64,000 bases of DNA from Tubulanus polymorphus (lineage: Eukaryota; Nemertea; Palaeonemertea; Tubulaniformes; Tubulanidae): assembly GCF_964204645.1 (NCBI RefSeq), contig NC_134030.1, forward strand, positions 19,473,110-19,537,109, given 5' to 3'. Under the pieces are notes generated by a model. It was given only the letters and a program-made list of their open reading frames with translations, was not told the origin of the DNA and ran no database searches. A program made the translations under genes and the position numbers. Shown piece by piece: positions 1 to 11,672 of the stretch (position 1 is its first letter; each line of letters begins with the position of its first letter).

Positions 1-114
1 TAGTATATATCTCTGTACGTATCAGCCATCTTTTAAGCAACATCCAAACACCGAAAAGGCGCTAACATGCGCCCAGGTGTCATCTATCAGGCCAGGTACC
101 CATTTACTTCTGCT

Positions 115-200
115 CGAGGATACGTAATGTACGGGGTTCGAACCCACACGAATTGGCTACCCAGAGTCGAGCGCTCTAACCACTCAGCCACTCCTCGTTT
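115..200 (-). repeat. tRNA-derived SINE head
   Basis: On the minus strand this stretch has an A-box like sequence TGGCTGAGTGG and a B-box GGTTCGAACCC at tRNA spacing. Six of seven possible acceptor-stem pairs can be drawn, but about ten extra bases separate the T arm from the 3' strand. It is therefore read as a SINE or tRNA pseudogene rather than a working tRNA. Confidence 0.55.
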
Positions 201-345
201 GATTTCGATTTCGATTTCGTTTCATTTAGTTCTGATTTGGTGTCCTTTACGAACTAACCGGCGAACCAGGGGATTCGATTCTGAAATCGGAAATCGAAGC
301 GCTGAGTGAGATCACGGCTTTATTCGAGCATGGAAAACGCATCTG

Positions 346-500
346 AGGCTTCTTGATGTCCCGCTGCACACTAGCGACACCTTAAATCCTGGATCCTCAA
401 TTTCCACAAGTGAAACCACGTTTCAACATAGAATCGGTGTCCTACTGTACACTAGCGACACCTGGTGTTTCCTCACTTGCCACCCAGTGAGAACCCACGA
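346..500 (+). repeat. 77-bp ACTAGCGACACC repeat, two units
   Basis: Two diverged units of the window-wide repeat lie here. Each has the order GATGTCC, CACTAGCGACACC, GGATCCTCA, then CTTGCCAC or TTTCCAC. The same unit occurs singly or in tandem at more than ten other places. No coding potential is apparent. Confidence 0.7.
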
Positions 501-1200
501 CTGCCACTGACAGTAACGTCTCTGGATCCTCATTGATTTCGAAGACTGCCATTCGAATCTTTAATTGACAATTTCCTTCGTGCGATCGAGAACTGCCACG
601 GCAGTTGATGTGCACCGGTATATAGCGCGCGGCGAGTTGTTTATCTCAATTTTATCCGAAATGAAATTCACCATATTGGCGTTTGATCACGAGCCCGAAA
701 TGTCGAGGGTTCGTGACGATCTTTTAAGTTGATTAAGCGTGCTTCTGAAAAACCGTGGTCTAGCCCGGAGCGTAATGTAAACCGGGCCTTCAAACAAAAC
801 ACGTACGCCTCGGATATTTGGTTTTTGCGACGCGCTAAAGCGTTCTCGTACAGCGGAAGTCGGGATCGACGACCTTGAAGACGACGCGGCTGAAAGAAAT
901 TCAGCGCTGGCTTTCAATCGACGTTCTCTCCAAACAGATTTTTGGGTAGACACAAAATAGATGTTTGCATCCCTTCAGGCGAAACGCGGCGTATTTCAAC
1001 TGCCGATCTTTAATTAGATTCGCGGGGATTTAAGCGAAAATTCGGTAGTAACGCCTCGGTATTTGCCTCTCGCGAGTATCGCGTGCGTGTGTGGAATCGT
1101 CATACGATATTTTTGTGTCTTTTTTTTGTAAAACGAAGATGATTGAAGCGAGAAAAGATGATAGCTCCATAATTGAAGATGTTATTAAACCCCGGAATAT
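501..1200. other. No gene recognised
   Basis: No domain, splice-consistent reading frame, RNA gene or tandem repeat could be recognised. A minus-strand 88-codon frame at 687-953 has no family resemblance and is treated as chance. Confidence 0.4.
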
Positions 1201-1214
1201 TTCACCTAACTAAT

Positions 1215-1590
1215 TGCAGATTGAACTCAGTGCATCAGATGGATCTCCTCCTTACTTGCCGCAGGTTGAATCCTCGATTAACTTAATTACTGGCGCTGGT
1301 ACCGTTCAAAAGTGTAGCTGTGGTACATACCCATTCACCACCAAGGAATCCGTTTTTGCTGCAGAAGTTGATGTCCTACAGCGCACTAGCGACACCTGGT
1401 GGATCCTCACTTACCACAAGTCGAATTATTTCTGACGCAGTAGTTGATGTCGTACTGCACACTAGCGACACCTGCTGAATCCTCACTTGCGAAAAGTGGT
1501 ATCCTCTATAGCCGCAGTAGTTGATGTCCTACTGGACACTTGAGACACCTGGTGGATCCTCACTTGCAACAAAAGAAAACATCTATTGTC
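1215..1590 (+). repeat. 77-bp repeat, tandem array
   Basis: Three clear units have their CACTAG/CACTTG cores at about 1384, 1460 and 1537, a spacing of 76-77 bp. A degraded unit precedes them (CTTGCCGCAG near 1255). The array is the same family as at 346-500 and 15875-16195. Confidence 0.75.
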
Positions 1591-2335
1591 ACAGACCGCC
1601 TACGGTAAGATGTAGCAATACGCTGGGGCAGGCGGCGGTGTACGGGGACGCTAGGACTCGGGCAGCGGTGTACAACAACGGCTCTTAACGACAGCCATTT
1701 GATGTTGTCAGACCTAAGACCCTAACGCAGATCAAGGCGGTACTAGCGGCGTGAGCTATACTCTTACTGCTGAAATAAGCCCCCAGCGGAACCGGATAGA
1801 TAAGGACTTACGGTGACACGCGTCTTCTAAAAGCGCGATCGAAAATACTCTCTGGGAGTAAAAGATCAACGTATAATAAGATTAGGAGACGTCTGCGTTT
1901 CACTGCGGCAGTAGTAATGCACCGATTTCACTGTTTTAGACCTATTACTCACGCGAGAACTGTTCAGGTCCAACGAGTTCAAAACAACGTCGCGGCAAGA
2001 CGCGAACTTAACTCAATTTCCTCGTTCTTTTGTAACCTCTTTTTCTAATCGATGACAGAAAACGTTGGCAGATGCACTGAGTATATATAACCGCGGCAGA
2101 TCCGCAGTGATAAGAACACTCCATCCTTTGGAAGATACAGTCGGATGCGCTCAAGTCGAATTTACCGTTCAGTTTTTGAAATCTTTTGTGATACTTACTA
2201 TTTATGAAATACATCACATCCGGCTCGGGTATTACTCGAGTCAGACGGATTTTTACGGTGCTGAAAGATCCGAATTCAGCGAAGTCTATTATTCAGCACA
2301 CTTATCGGGTACATAGAATAATAGATAAGTAATAG
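1591..2335. other. No gene recognised
   Basis: Mixed-composition sequence with short open frames only. Two overlapping frames on opposite strands at 2008-2316 are not recognisable and are treated as chance. Confidence 0.35.
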
Positions 2336-2339
2336 ACTG

Positions 2340-3385
2340 TCTGAGGCCACTGTGGTTTCATAGCCAAACTAACGATGTTAGGACACGACCAAGTCTATGC
2401 GGTACTTGGTTCTTAAGGTAATCAAGCGAATTAAGACCCAACTAAGCTGATTTGGTTCTGTATCTAACCTAACAATCATTCTGGGGTCGTCTAAGCTTCT
2501 TTTGGTTCTATAAAACAAACCAAACAAACCACCAAACAACTCAAGATCAGTCTATGCTATATTTGGTTCTTTAGCCAGGCTAACAAGACCAGTCTCAGCT
2601 CATTTTGGTCCTTTAACCAACCAAACAACTCAAGATCAGTCTATGCTATATTTGGTTTTTTAGCCAGTCTAACAGCTCAAGACCAGTCGCAGCTCAATTT
2701 GTTTTTATATCCAATCTAACAATTTGAGACCAAAGCTAAAGCTCATTTGGTTCTATAGCCAATCCGAGAAATTAAGACCATTCTAAACTCATTTTGTTTC
2801 TATAACGAAGTTCATCTCGCTTTTATAGCTAATCTAACAACTTAACACCAGTCTAAGCTCATTTTGGTTCTATAACCAATCTAAGAACTTAAGGCCGGTC
2901 TTAGTTGATTTTGGTCCTACAGCCAATCTAACATCTTAAGACCATCAATCTAAGCTCATTTTGGTTCTACAGCCAATCTAACATCTTAAGACCAGTCTTA
3001 ACCCATTTTGGTTCTATAGCTAATCTAAGAACTTAACCAGTCTAAGCTCATTTTGGTTTTATAACCAATCTAAGAACTTAAGACCAGTCTTAGTTAATTT
3101 TGGTTCTACAGCCAATCTAACATCTAAAGACCAGTCTTAACCCATTTTGGTTCTAGCTAATCTAAGAACTTAACAACAGTCTAAGCTCATTTTGGTTTTA
3201 TAACCAATCTAAGAACTTAAGACCAGTCTTAGTTAATTTTGGTCCTACAGCCAATCTAACATCTTAAGACCAGACTTATCCCATTTTGGTTCTATAGCTA
3301 ATCTAAGAATTTAAGACCAGTCTAAGTTAATTATGACTCTACCGTAAATCTAAACACACCAGTGAATTCCTCAGTTCGATTCTAT
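2340..3385 (+). repeat. 47-bp tandem array (TTTTGGTTCTATAGCC)
   Basis: About twenty degenerate units follow the pattern CATTTTGGTTCTA, then CCAATCTAA, then CTTAAGACCAGTCT. Neighbouring well-preserved units are 47 bp apart (for example at 2957 and 3004). Units become more diverged toward the left end, as expected for an ageing satellite. A related single copy lies at 59335-59455. Confidence 0.85.
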
Positions 3386-4210
3386 AACCGATCTAACAAC
3401 TTTTCAAGTAATTAGATAAACTTGCATGACTATACAACTAAGACTAGGCCAGGATGCAGCTTACGTATTCTAAAAACGTGTATGTTTAGTAGCAAAAAAA
3501 AAATCTTAAGACGAATTGGTCGTAAATTATGCAGAACTCGCTAGATTGATGTATTCTAGGAAAATTAGATTTTGCTGCCTTTAAATAATTGAGTGCGAGA
3601 TTTATCAATTACTCATTAGTTAATTGTCTAATAAGTCGCCAACGAAGATTAATTTGTTTTTGATGTTGTTAAAAGTAATCATTAGAATGTCCTTAAAGCG
3701 CGTAAATTGTCCTTTTATACCGGTACGCGGGGCGTCAATGAAGCAGGAACGATACAAGCAGCAATCGATAATTCATTATATATCTCTACGATATATAGCA
3801 TCGTCTGCGAAGTAATTATTCCAATCATCTATCTAGCGTTCTAATTATTACACGAAACGTATTCAAAGTGCAAGGTGCTTACATAAATCGTGTAAGTTTA
3901 GCTACCGATTGCATCAGAAATCCCGCTTTCGCAATTAGTGCAAAGATACTTCAACAAGTCATCCGAACATGCGAGCACAACATTTAATTCGGTACCAGCT
4001 TGATAATGATAATGATAATAATAAAACTGATAATAATACTGGTAATCATAATTGACATTTATTTAGCACAGGTATCATAAGCAGTGTCAAATGCGCTCCA
4101 AATTGGCATTATAACTCTATTCCATGTATCAGTCATCTCTCCCTGGTAAGAAGTGACATCCGAGCAGCTGCTATAGGCGCTCAGGAGACATTCATCAGAC
4201 CAGGTAGTTA
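3386..4210. other. A/T-rich spacer with GATAAT microsatellite
   Basis: A/T-rich sequence without a supported gene. A short imperfect (GATAAT/TAATAA) microsatellite lies at about 4003-4055. A 63-codon frame at 3624-3815 shows nothing recognisable. Confidence 0.45.
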
Positions 4211-4221
4211 TTTACTCCTGG

Positions 4222-4322
4222 ATGGAGAGAGGCAATGAGGATGAGTGTCTTAGGTGCCAAGAACCTACGACCTGGCTTGCCACAGTCAAACGCTCTAACC
4301 ACTCGCCTACACCGCTAGCTTT
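4222..4322 (-). repeat. tRNA-derived SINE-like sequence
   Basis: The minus strand carries GTAGGCGAGTGGTTAGAGCG, which resembles an A-box region, followed by a degraded B-box with GGTTCTTGGC. The 3' part does not close a tRNA cloverleaf. Read as a SINE head or tRNA pseudogene. Confidence 0.5.
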
Positions 4323-4329
4323 CGATAAT

Positions 4330-4850
4330 TTTCGATAACATGTCTTCTCTAGGCTCCAATTTCTGAAAAGTGAAGCGAACTCTACGCGGAATAATAACAA
4401 AAACGAAACAGGAGAAAGGAACTCGAATCATCGTTTCGGGAAACGATGATTCCTCGATCAAACGCGGTTGTTTCCATGTTTTTTTCTGCGTTTCCTGTTT
4501 ACCCGCGTCGTGTGAGTTGTCGGCTTTTGGTTCCCCACACGAATACGCCCGCTCATTCAAATTTTAGAACGTTACCTTTACGGTTTGCCATTATTGGGAT
4601 TAGATGATACCGATGAAATCATGATGTCGGATAAGGAATCGTTAAAATGTCAATAAAAACCATCGTATTAAGCGCAAAATGTCGCATGTGAAAATAACCG
4701 AGTTAAAATGCGATTTGTACAAACTACCACGAGAAAACAACCGAGAGAAGCAATTACTGATAATGTCATCATAAGCGCCATAGGTAGAAAGTTAAGAGGT
4801 AAATATAACAGAGGGCGAAACACTAAAGATGCCCGATCAGCACAATTTCG
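4330..4850. other. No gene recognised
   Basis: Overlapping short frames occur on both strands around 4315-4567, but none has a domain or plausible splice context. No repeat was recognised. Confidence 0.35.
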
Positions 4851-4854
4851 AATA

Positions 4855-5300
4855 TGATCATTAACACTTCACATGTATCAAGAACTTCAACCGAGAGATT
4901 TTTAATAGAAAATGAACAACAAACATCAGACATTAGACATTTTATCAGAACACTTTCAAAAACTGATCACCACACTTCACATGTGTTCAGTGCTTCACCT
5001 GAGACATTTCTAATTGAAAATGAACTACAAACACCAGACATTAGACATTTTATCAGCACACTTTCAAAAACTGATCGTCCACACTTCACATGTGTTCAGT
5101 GCTTCATCTAAGACATTTTTCTCTATTAACGAACTACAACCACCAGACATTAAACATTTTATCAGCATACTTTCAAAAACTGATCGTCCACACTTCACAT
5201 GTGTTCAGTGCTTCGTCTGAGACATACTTATTTGATAATGAACAACAAACACCCGATTTGACAAGTCGTCAGTACTTTTCGAAAACTGAAAGTCCAAGCT
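4855..5300 (+). repeat. 109-bp satellite array 1 (plus)
   Basis: Four units carry TTCACATGTGTTCAGTGCTT followed by GAGACATTT, CACCAGACATTAGACATTTT and CAAAAACTGATCGTCCACAC. Unit starts at 4976, 5085 and 5194 give an exact 109-bp period. The unit length shifts the reading frame, so the long open frames here are repeat artefacts. Further arrays lie at 12660, 34775, 36000 and 38395. Confidence 0.9.
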
Positions 5301-5990
5301 TCACATGGGTGAGTTCTGGATTTCAGAAGCATGTTGATATCAGGATACAATTGATAATCGCCATAGAATTTAATGCAATAATTTTTTTCTCAATTATTCA
5401 CTTTTTTCCGAAGCGAGTTGATAACCAATCAGCTAGAAGAGCTGATAGCTACCGATCCTTGGTGCCCGCATCGGAATCCCGATTCTGATTACGATGACGA
5501 CTCGGTTATCGTATTCTGAGGTCAGAAGAGAATTCGTTCTTTCAAATAGATAAATGATTAATTTCACAACCCTTACGGTACCGCAGCAACTGTATATTGC
5601 AGAATCTAAGCTGTCAGTCAAATTCCAACCCGAATTAACATTAATTCATGCACGGTAAGGGCGTGGCACAATCTTACAATGTCTGAAGGTAAGATTCTAA
5701 CGACAGAGTCTCACGACGCTATCAGTTTCGAAAGCAAGCAAATGAGAACGTTTTCGGACCAATAGGTCAAATCCAAGCGAGAGAGGAACGTGCCAGTCTC
5801 GCGTCATCATCGGGTTAACCTCACGCAACAGAGGAACGAGTCGTACGATGGTGTCAGGTTCGAATCCCTGCGAGACAATACAACTCGCGGCACAATCTGC
5901 AATAGAGGACAAAGCGCGGGGGCTATCTCGCAGTATATGTACTATTACAACTATTGACGAAAGACTATTCAATCCGTGTGTTGTGACGAT
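5301..5990. other. No gene; isolated B-box sequence
   Basis: Mostly unrecognised. At 5853-5875 the plus strand reads TCAGGTTCGAATCCCTGCGAG, close to the end of the tRNA-like foldback family at 41769, 46150 and 58765. A small fragment of that family is likely. Confidence 0.4.
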
Positions 5991-5994
5991 ACAA

Positions 5995-6250
5995 AAGCCG
6001 CGAACACACGGACACGCATTTGGCCCGAGCCAAATTGGCACATCAGGTTCCAGCCAAATTTGGCCCATCGCTAATCGGAGCGCGCGTTCACACGTGAACC
6101 ACTCACTAGTAAACAATGCTTAAACAAAGCGATCTGAGTTCCGGAACCAGTTGCAATTCAAACGCAACCGTTTGTCCCGTGCTTAAATTTGGCGCGGGAT
6201 TGGTCCGACGTTGCTTGGTCGAGAGAAATTTGGCCCGGGGCCAGAAATAC
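5995..6250 (-). repeat. Dispersed element with AAATTTGGCCCG ends
   Basis: The reverse complement of this stretch aligns over about 230 bp with 33850-34095. They share TTGCGTTTGAA, CGCTTTGTTT, GCATTGTTTA and GAGTGGTTCACGTGTGAACG. Repeated AAATTTGGCCCG/GGGCCAAAT motifs lie toward both ends in inverted orientation. This is a non-autonomous DNA element of unknown superfamily. Confidence 0.7.
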
Positions 6251-6430
6251 TCGTGTGTGAGCGTGGAAAAAAGAACATGATGTTGAATTCAGTTAAAAAG
6301 TGCGTCTTGCGGCTCGTCAAAACAGAGAGTTTCAGCAGACCTTTCAAAAAAGGAAAATTTAGTTTGCCGCGCTAAAACGGACTTTTTAAAGAAATTCAAC
6401 AATTTGCGTGCTGGCGCGCTCGTTCGCATA

Positions 6431-6598
6431 CCAGGGCCCGGTTTCATAGACTGAGTATGAAAATTATTCCTAGGGGTAAATCCTCGATGCGGGTGACAAA
6501 CACCGTAGTCACAATGAGGAACCGTGATTTTAACTGAAAAATTTCCAAAATGATCCCTGGGATTATTTTGCTTTCACATTTATGAAACCCGGTCCAGG
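6431..6598. mobile_element. MITE, Harbinger-like GGGCCGGTTTCATAG ends
   Basis: Inverted ends read CCAGGGCCCGGTTTCATAGA on the left and TTATGAAACCCGGTCCAGG on the right. Just inside are further complementary words around ATTCCTAGGG and ATCCCTGGGAT. These ends match those of the Harbinger-like element at 49758-50468, so this is probably a non-autonomous relative. Confidence 0.65.
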
Positions 6599-6599
6599 A

Positions 6600-7245
6600 A
6601 TCTGACGTTACGACGGCATTATAACGATGAACAGTAACACAAACTAAGCAACGCCTTGTATTGCCTCGCTTTCTATTTGCCTCGGTTATCTAAGACGTAG
6701 CTGCCGTCGCTACCGTTTTCAAAGCGATTTAATTTCAATTATCGAAAGGTCGATTCATCACCGAGGCTCTACTATTGAAAACGGTGTAAAATGATACGAT
6801 ATGCCCCGGTAGCGCGTCGGTACATGTACACACACCCCCGCGGCCGCTTGCCGTATCTTTTCGACGAAAAAGACGACAGTAAAGGTGGGCTAATTAGTGG
6901 AAAACGGGGGTTAAGAATCTGGTGTTGTTGTTGATCCCTACGGGAGTTTACCGTAATCTGAGCAGCGCGTACGTCTCTGAAAGCGGTTCCTCTACAATTA
7001 GATTCGACTCCGGGTTCAAACGTTATATAAATGAACACGCGTTCACCTTAACCGAGATGTTGAACGAGCTCCGATTGAGAGAGAACGTTTTTCGCTCGAT
7101 TCAAATTTTTAACCGGCAGCGTCACCAATACCCGAGGACAAAGGTCGCCTAGTTGATTTTTTTTAAAGAGATTAGGAACCGAAATTTTTGAAATTCATCC
7201 TGATTCAACGATGCATCGCTTGATTATGTTCGTGTTCGGCCTAGA
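6600..7245. other. No gene recognised
   Basis: Overlapping frames near 6772-7152 lack any recognisable domain. No repeat was identified. Confidence 0.35.
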
Positions 7246-7250
7246 AATTC

Positions 7251-7375
7251 AGGGGCGGTTGCTCAAAAGTTGGTTAGAGTTAACCAGTGGATAGTCGACA
7301 TAGTGACAATAAAAACGTCATTGCTACTATAGTATTTATCCGCTGGTTATCGTGACCAATATTTGAGCAGCCCCT
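7251..7375. mobile_element. MITE with GGGGCGGTTGCTCAAA ends
   Basis: The left end AGGGGCGGTTGCTCAAAAG and right end TTTGAGCAGCCCCT are inverted repeats. The complementarity continues inward through GTTAACCAG and CTGGTTAT. The element is about 125 bp and non-coding. No clear target duplication is visible. Confidence 0.65.
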
Positions 7376-7925
7376 TTATTTTTATGTGCAACCTAGGAGC
7401 CAACTGCATATTAAGTTGAAAATGAAACCAGTAATAAATACGAATACGAATATCTATTACGCTTCGACCATCTCCATGGTATATGGAGGAAAAAGCGTAT
7501 TTTCAATTCATTATAAACACAGAATAAGATAAAAGCACCTTCAAACAGAACAAACGTTATTTGACGTTTTACAAACGGCAGGTACATGCGACACCTCTCG
7601 GTCGGATATTGACTTAGCTACCATTTTGTATGGACGAAAGATGATCGTTTGATTCCGATGAGTAAAAGACTACTTAATCTCAATACGACGACAGTTGACA
7701 AAAGCCAATTTAGGTGAAGCCGACGGTCTTTATATTAAACCGGTATTTTTTGCCGACTTGTCACGTTTCGATGTCGACGTCGAACTATGATGGATGTTTT
7801 CCGCGAGCCCCGCGCAGAGCTGCGTGAGTTTTGGCTAACAGAAATAAACCGCCATATATAGAGCAGATATCGATATCCTACAGGCGATCGCTTCCAGGAA
7901 TCTAAACTGTTGGTTACACCTCCGC
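7376..7925. other. No gene recognised
   Basis: No supported feature. The sequence has ordinary composition and short frames only. Confidence 0.35.
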
Positions 7926-7929
7926 CGCC

Positions 7930-8352
7930 GCAATGACGTCATTTACTCTTTCCATTGACCTTTACGTTTGTGCCACATCTGTAATGTGTTGGACGGGGAA
8001 TGTCACTTTTTGTCCCATTGTAAAAGAGTCGCTAATCTGAGAAAGGAATCAAAAACATCTATCTTAGACGTAAATAGTTTAATCTCCACTTTCGACAACC
8101 TAAACCCTACGACCAGTATTGTTCAGCTAGCAAAATTTATCAAACTCGGTTTGCCATTGTCCTAATATTTCTTCGATTAATGTTTTGTATTATGTTTTTC
8201 CTCATCTGTCATTCGTGTTAATTATGTCTCATTTTATTATTGTTTATCTCCTATTATGTATATACTTGGTTTTACCGAAACTGTCTCAGTTGCAAACAAT
8301 GTTTCTTTTTAAATGTTTATGCCGAATAAAGATCGAATTGAATTGAATTGAA
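7930..8352 (+). mobile_element. 5'-truncated LINE, RT C-terminus and 3' tail
   Basis: A plus-strand frame (about 7968-8165) begins with CHICN, then GECHFLSHC and an R/K-rich stretch, and ends LAKFIKLGLPLS. A CxxC...HFLxxC zinc-knuckle-like motif close to the stop is typical of the C-terminus of non-LTR retrotransposon reverse transcriptases. It is followed by an A/T-rich 3' UTR, AATAAA at 8325, and a short (GAATT)n tail ending at 8352. The rest of the element upstream is missing, as is usual for incomplete reverse transcription. The zinc-knuckle match is to a general family pattern; the clade is not determined. Confidence 0.7.
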
Positions 8353-8354
8353 CT

Positions 8355-8900
8355 ACGGGCATCCACAGCTACTGTTTAGATTATATCTGGTCCAACCGAG
8401 AGCTGCTGTGGGATTTTACCCGGAACGCACAATATACACGATATCACCCTACCCGCGACCGAGTTTCATCCGGTAGTTCCAGAGCCCGTTGCGGTTGCAG
8501 ACCAGCTTAGAGGCAAAAGTGAATCGAAGTCGGTCACAAGTTGACATTTTTCTTTTTAAATTAGACCAGTCGAAAACTGTATCATCTACCCAATCACCAA
8601 ATCTCATAATTCCCCAAATTTCTTAAAACTTCGATTTCAAATTTGCAATTCCACATTAGCTTATCCCAGAAATTCTACATTTTTTCGCAGGCGTCAAATA
8701 ATTTATTAAAGTTTATTTTCTTGTTTCTCTTGGATTTGGGTCTGAACTCGGTTCCGCAATTATGTGGGATCATCCCCGACCTCGGGACCTTTTTCAAAAT
8801 TTCGCTTATACGATTAGACTTTGTGTCCATCAGTTCCACAGGTGGATTTTGATCGATTCCACAAGTTGCGTGGATTACTATATACGGACACGTTTTCACA
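8355..8900. other. No gene recognised
   Basis: Short overlapping frames on both strands around 8643-8950 show no family resemblance. Confidence 0.35.
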
Positions 8901-8903
8901 GGT

Positions 8904-9037
8904 ATACAGTGGAACTTCGTTACAGCGAACTTCACGCGGCCATAAAATAGGTTCGTTATAACCGATAGTTCGTTACCGGAATTTGTGATATCCGATTAAT
9001 CATTGTACCCGAGTTCGTTGTAGCGAGATTCCACAGT
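8904..9037. mobile_element. Tc1/mariner-like MITE, CAGTGGAACTTCG ends
   Basis: Ends read ACAGTGGAACTTCGTTACAG on the left and TGTAGCGAGATTCCACAGTA on the right, flanked by TA on both sides. Terminal CAGTnnAAC with a TA target is typical of Tc1/mariner/pogo-class elements. About 130 bp, with no transposase left. Confidence 0.6.
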
Positions 9038-9039
9038 AT

Positions 9040-10550
9040 AGGATTTCATTTAACACATGATAAAGTGGATTGTAATTAGTAATTAGTAAGAGAATATCAC
9101 GCAGATATTATCTGTAATTTGTAATAGTACACTATTGTATAGTTCGTATCTATTCGGAAGAGATGAATCGAAACCGATTGAAACGAGAATCGTTTTAACA
9201 AGTTCATAATCATCACGAAGATTTTGACAGTTGCGTTAATACTATTATTTATCTGAATGCTCTTCCGAAATTATATTTCTATACAACTGCCCTGTCCGGT
9301 ATCTCAGCCCACAGATTCACAGATGCTTCGTACGGCTCTTTCAAGGAAACATTTCATACTCTGTTTACTGTATATAGCGTGGGTTTTTATATCATCTTTC
9401 GACGCAGTGTTTGGTTCAATGGCAGCGTTGCGGTGCCCATTATTGCGGAAAAGACTCCGCCTCCCCAAACACCTCGATTGGCTGTTCTAAGTATTCTATC
9501 ACAGAAATATGTCGACAGAGAATTTCTTCCCAGCAAACACTTAACCAAAACTCGACGTTGGATGAACAGTGAAAATATAACAAACAATGAAAGAACATAG
9601 TCGTTGAAATGCCCTAACACAATAGATCGTGGAACTTTTTGAAACATTTTCTTTTTTAGGGAAAATCGCCAAAATCCCTTATATCTCGAGCTAATTAGGA
9701 TCTTTATTCGCCGAAGAAAGGGTTGATCGAAGCTTCTTAGATGTGTATTTTAACGGTACATGGTCATATAGGGCAATGTTATTCCTAGAAACGACGAATT
9801 TACCGTAGTGAAGTTAAATGACAAGGCCTGTTTTCTAAATCCAAGCCAAACATTATTTTTTCAACATTGACGAAACGTGGAAATTTCAACGTTGATGCAT
9901 GGTTGAAATCGCGACCAATTGGCAAAATTCGTCGTCTCGGCTCAAGTACTGACTGAGCGAATCGCATTGAAGACGGTGCATTAAAAGAAAATCAGTTAAA
10001 AGTAATCAGAAGACAGATTCAATCTAAGTAAGTTTGCTGAAAATTTGGCTGAATCGTACAAAAAAAATAATGTTTTACTTCTTAAGGGTTCCGATAATCG
10101 AACATCGCATCAAAAACGTCTCTGCAATTATCATCGAGTCAGATCGCTTTTAGAAATATTTCCAACATTCGCGCGCGGAGTCGAGATAGGAAAAAGTTCG
10201 ACGTTTCCATTTTGAAACGAATCGACGAACGACACAATTAATGCCGATAAACTAATAACATGTACTAATTCGCGTTCAGTTGAGCGCGTGTACAGATAGT
10301 CTGAGTGGGCTGCGTCGACGAGTCAGCGCTTCGAACTCGTGTTCAATTACACGCAAACCTGACTCGAACAACGAACTGTTCACGATGTCGCTCGTCACTG
10401 GACGGTTTCAATTCGTTAAAATAATCACCCATCGATTTTACTTCGGAAAAAGATGTTACGGTGCCGGTGTCCTTATAGTCTTAAACGAGGAATTGCTACG
10501 ATACTGAGAAATTTCAGAAAGTATTCTTATTCAGTTGAGATAAAATCCTC
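9040..10550. other. No gene recognised
   Basis: Frames of up to 86 codons occur at 9257-9647 and 10280-10507, but they overlap on both strands and show no domain. They could include unrecognised exons; nothing here supports one. Confidence 0.35.
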
Positions 10551-10552
10551 AC

Positions 10553-10636
10553 ACGGCGGGGATTCGAACCTGATGACATCGCTACACTCGGCCACGGCAC
10601 GAAACCTTGTTCAATTCAATTCAATTGAATTCAATT
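10553..10636 (-). repeat. tRNA-like foldback fragment plus (TTCAA)n
   Basis: GGGATTCGAACCTGATGACATCGC and CGGCCACGGCACGAAACC match one arm of the 330-bp foldback family (41769, 58765). The match is joined to a short (ATTCA)n run resembling, in reverse, the LINE tail at 8331-8352. Confidence 0.55.
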
Positions 10637-10674
10637 TTTTCATTTGCATCGGATGAGGTAAACATATATACAAG

Positions 10675-10765
10675 ATCTCCCACTGCACACTAGTGACTCG
10701 TGGTGACGCTTGCAACAAGTAGGATCCGCAGTCGACACAGAATGTCCTGTACACACAGCAGTGTC
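10675..10765 (+). repeat. 77-bp repeat fragment
   Basis: Contains CACTGCACACTAGTGAC and the CTTGCAACAAGT word of the 77-bp repeat, diverged. A foldback element begins at its right edge. Confidence 0.55.
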
Positions 10766-10769
10766 CTCT

Positions 10770-11291
10770 ATAAAGAAGTTTCCAGTTTCTAGGCGCCATT
10801 TTGTGGCGGTCCCTCGAGGTCCCCATTGTTGCGATAATTTGCGCTCATTTTCAAAACATAAGTTTAGATTGAATATCATATAGTACTGCAGTCCCTTGCT
10901 CGACGAAATCAATTTATACACCATTTTAAAGGAAATGAAATGCAGATATTTGCTGGCGATTCTTGGAATTTTTGAACGCAACAATTGAGAACAGTGACGA
11001 TGTGAAACCAAGGACCGCATATCTTAACTGTGCGTAAAAGAAATCGCAATATTTATTAATTTTAAAATATCTAAGTATCTCTTAAAGCTATATTTCCAAT
11101 TTTCACAGAGGTTAAAGAGGGTTATTTGCAGTTAAAGCCTGCGTTGAATTTTTTAAAATATCTTTCCTGACGACTGATCTGTACCCGCTTGAGTTTGAGA
11201 TTACGCGCAAAAGGGGTCTCCCACTGCGCATTGCAATTTCACTGAACATTGAGATTGCAAAATGGCGCCTAGAAACTGGAAACTTCTTTAT
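10770..11291. mobile_element. Foldback element, 522 bp
   Basis: Left end ATAAAGAAGTTTCCAGTTTC followed by TAGGCGCCATTTTGTGG is the exact inverse of the right end CAAAATGGCGCCTAG ... AACTTCTTTAT. The interior is non-repetitive. The end motif (AATAAA, CAGTT, CTAGCCGCCATTTTGTTAG) is shared with the large foldback element at 29965-31704 and a diverged copy at 57392. The element sits inside a 77-bp repeat unit, so it inserted after that repeat. Confidence 0.7.
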
Positions 11292-11384
11292 TGTCACATA
11301 GCAGTCTTCGTCCTACTGTACGCTAGCGACACCTGGCGGATCCTCACTTGCCCTAACTGGAATCATGAATTGCGGCAGTTGTTG
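11292..11384 (+). repeat. 77-bp repeat fragment
   Basis: GTCCTACTGTACGCTAGCGACACC followed by GGATCCTCACTTGCC identifies the 77-bp family, continuing the unit interrupted by the foldback element at 10770-11291. Confidence 0.65.
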
Positions 11385-11557
11385 ATGTTTGTTTGTTTGT
11401 TTGTTCGTTTACTTGTTTGTTTTGGCTTAAGGTCGCTTGGATCTTGGTTTCCCGAGACTAACCCTATTGGATTATTCATTTAACCTCACGCCGACGGGAC
11501 GGCGGCCTTCGGAGTGTTGACCGCACACTGTAAGCAGCCAGCAGGACTCGAACCCAC
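11385..11557 (-). repeat. SINE body and B-box, GTTTGTTT tail
   Basis: On the minus strand the order is a B-box (GGGTTCGAGTCCTGC), GGCTGCTTAC, GAGGTTAAATGAATAATCC, AATAGGGTTAGTC, GGGAAACCAAGATCC, then an (AAAC)n tail. Other copies lie at 18541, 31860, 43262, 48340 and 56638. The A-box part is missing here. Confidence 0.7.
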
Positions 11558-11672
11558 TTGTTCTACTGCATACTAGCGACACCTGGTGGATCTTCGCTTG
11601 CCATGAACGGAATATTCTATTTCACGCAGCAGTTGATGTCCTACTACACACTAGCGACACGTTGTCGATCTT
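11558..11672 (+). repeat. 77-bp repeat, two units
   Basis: Two units with CTACTGCATACTAGCGACACC and CTACTACACACTAGCGACACG lie about 77 bp apart. Confidence 0.7.

Noticed and set aside
115-200. Functional tRNA gene (also 4222, 12115, 47612 and 57838)
   Set aside because: A and B boxes are present, but none closes a complete cloverleaf with an acceptor stem at the right distance. All are better explained as SINE heads.
4854-5488. Long frames reading a repeated HTSHVFSASPETF-type peptide, also at 12731, 34877-35385 and 38189-38561
   Set aside because: These are translations of the 109-bp satellite. The period is not a multiple of three, so the same peptide appears in different frames.
5697-6116. 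139-codon minus-strand frame containing SEWFTCERAL
   Set aside because: The same peptide appears at 33832-34053 only because both lie in copies of one dispersed non-coding repeat.
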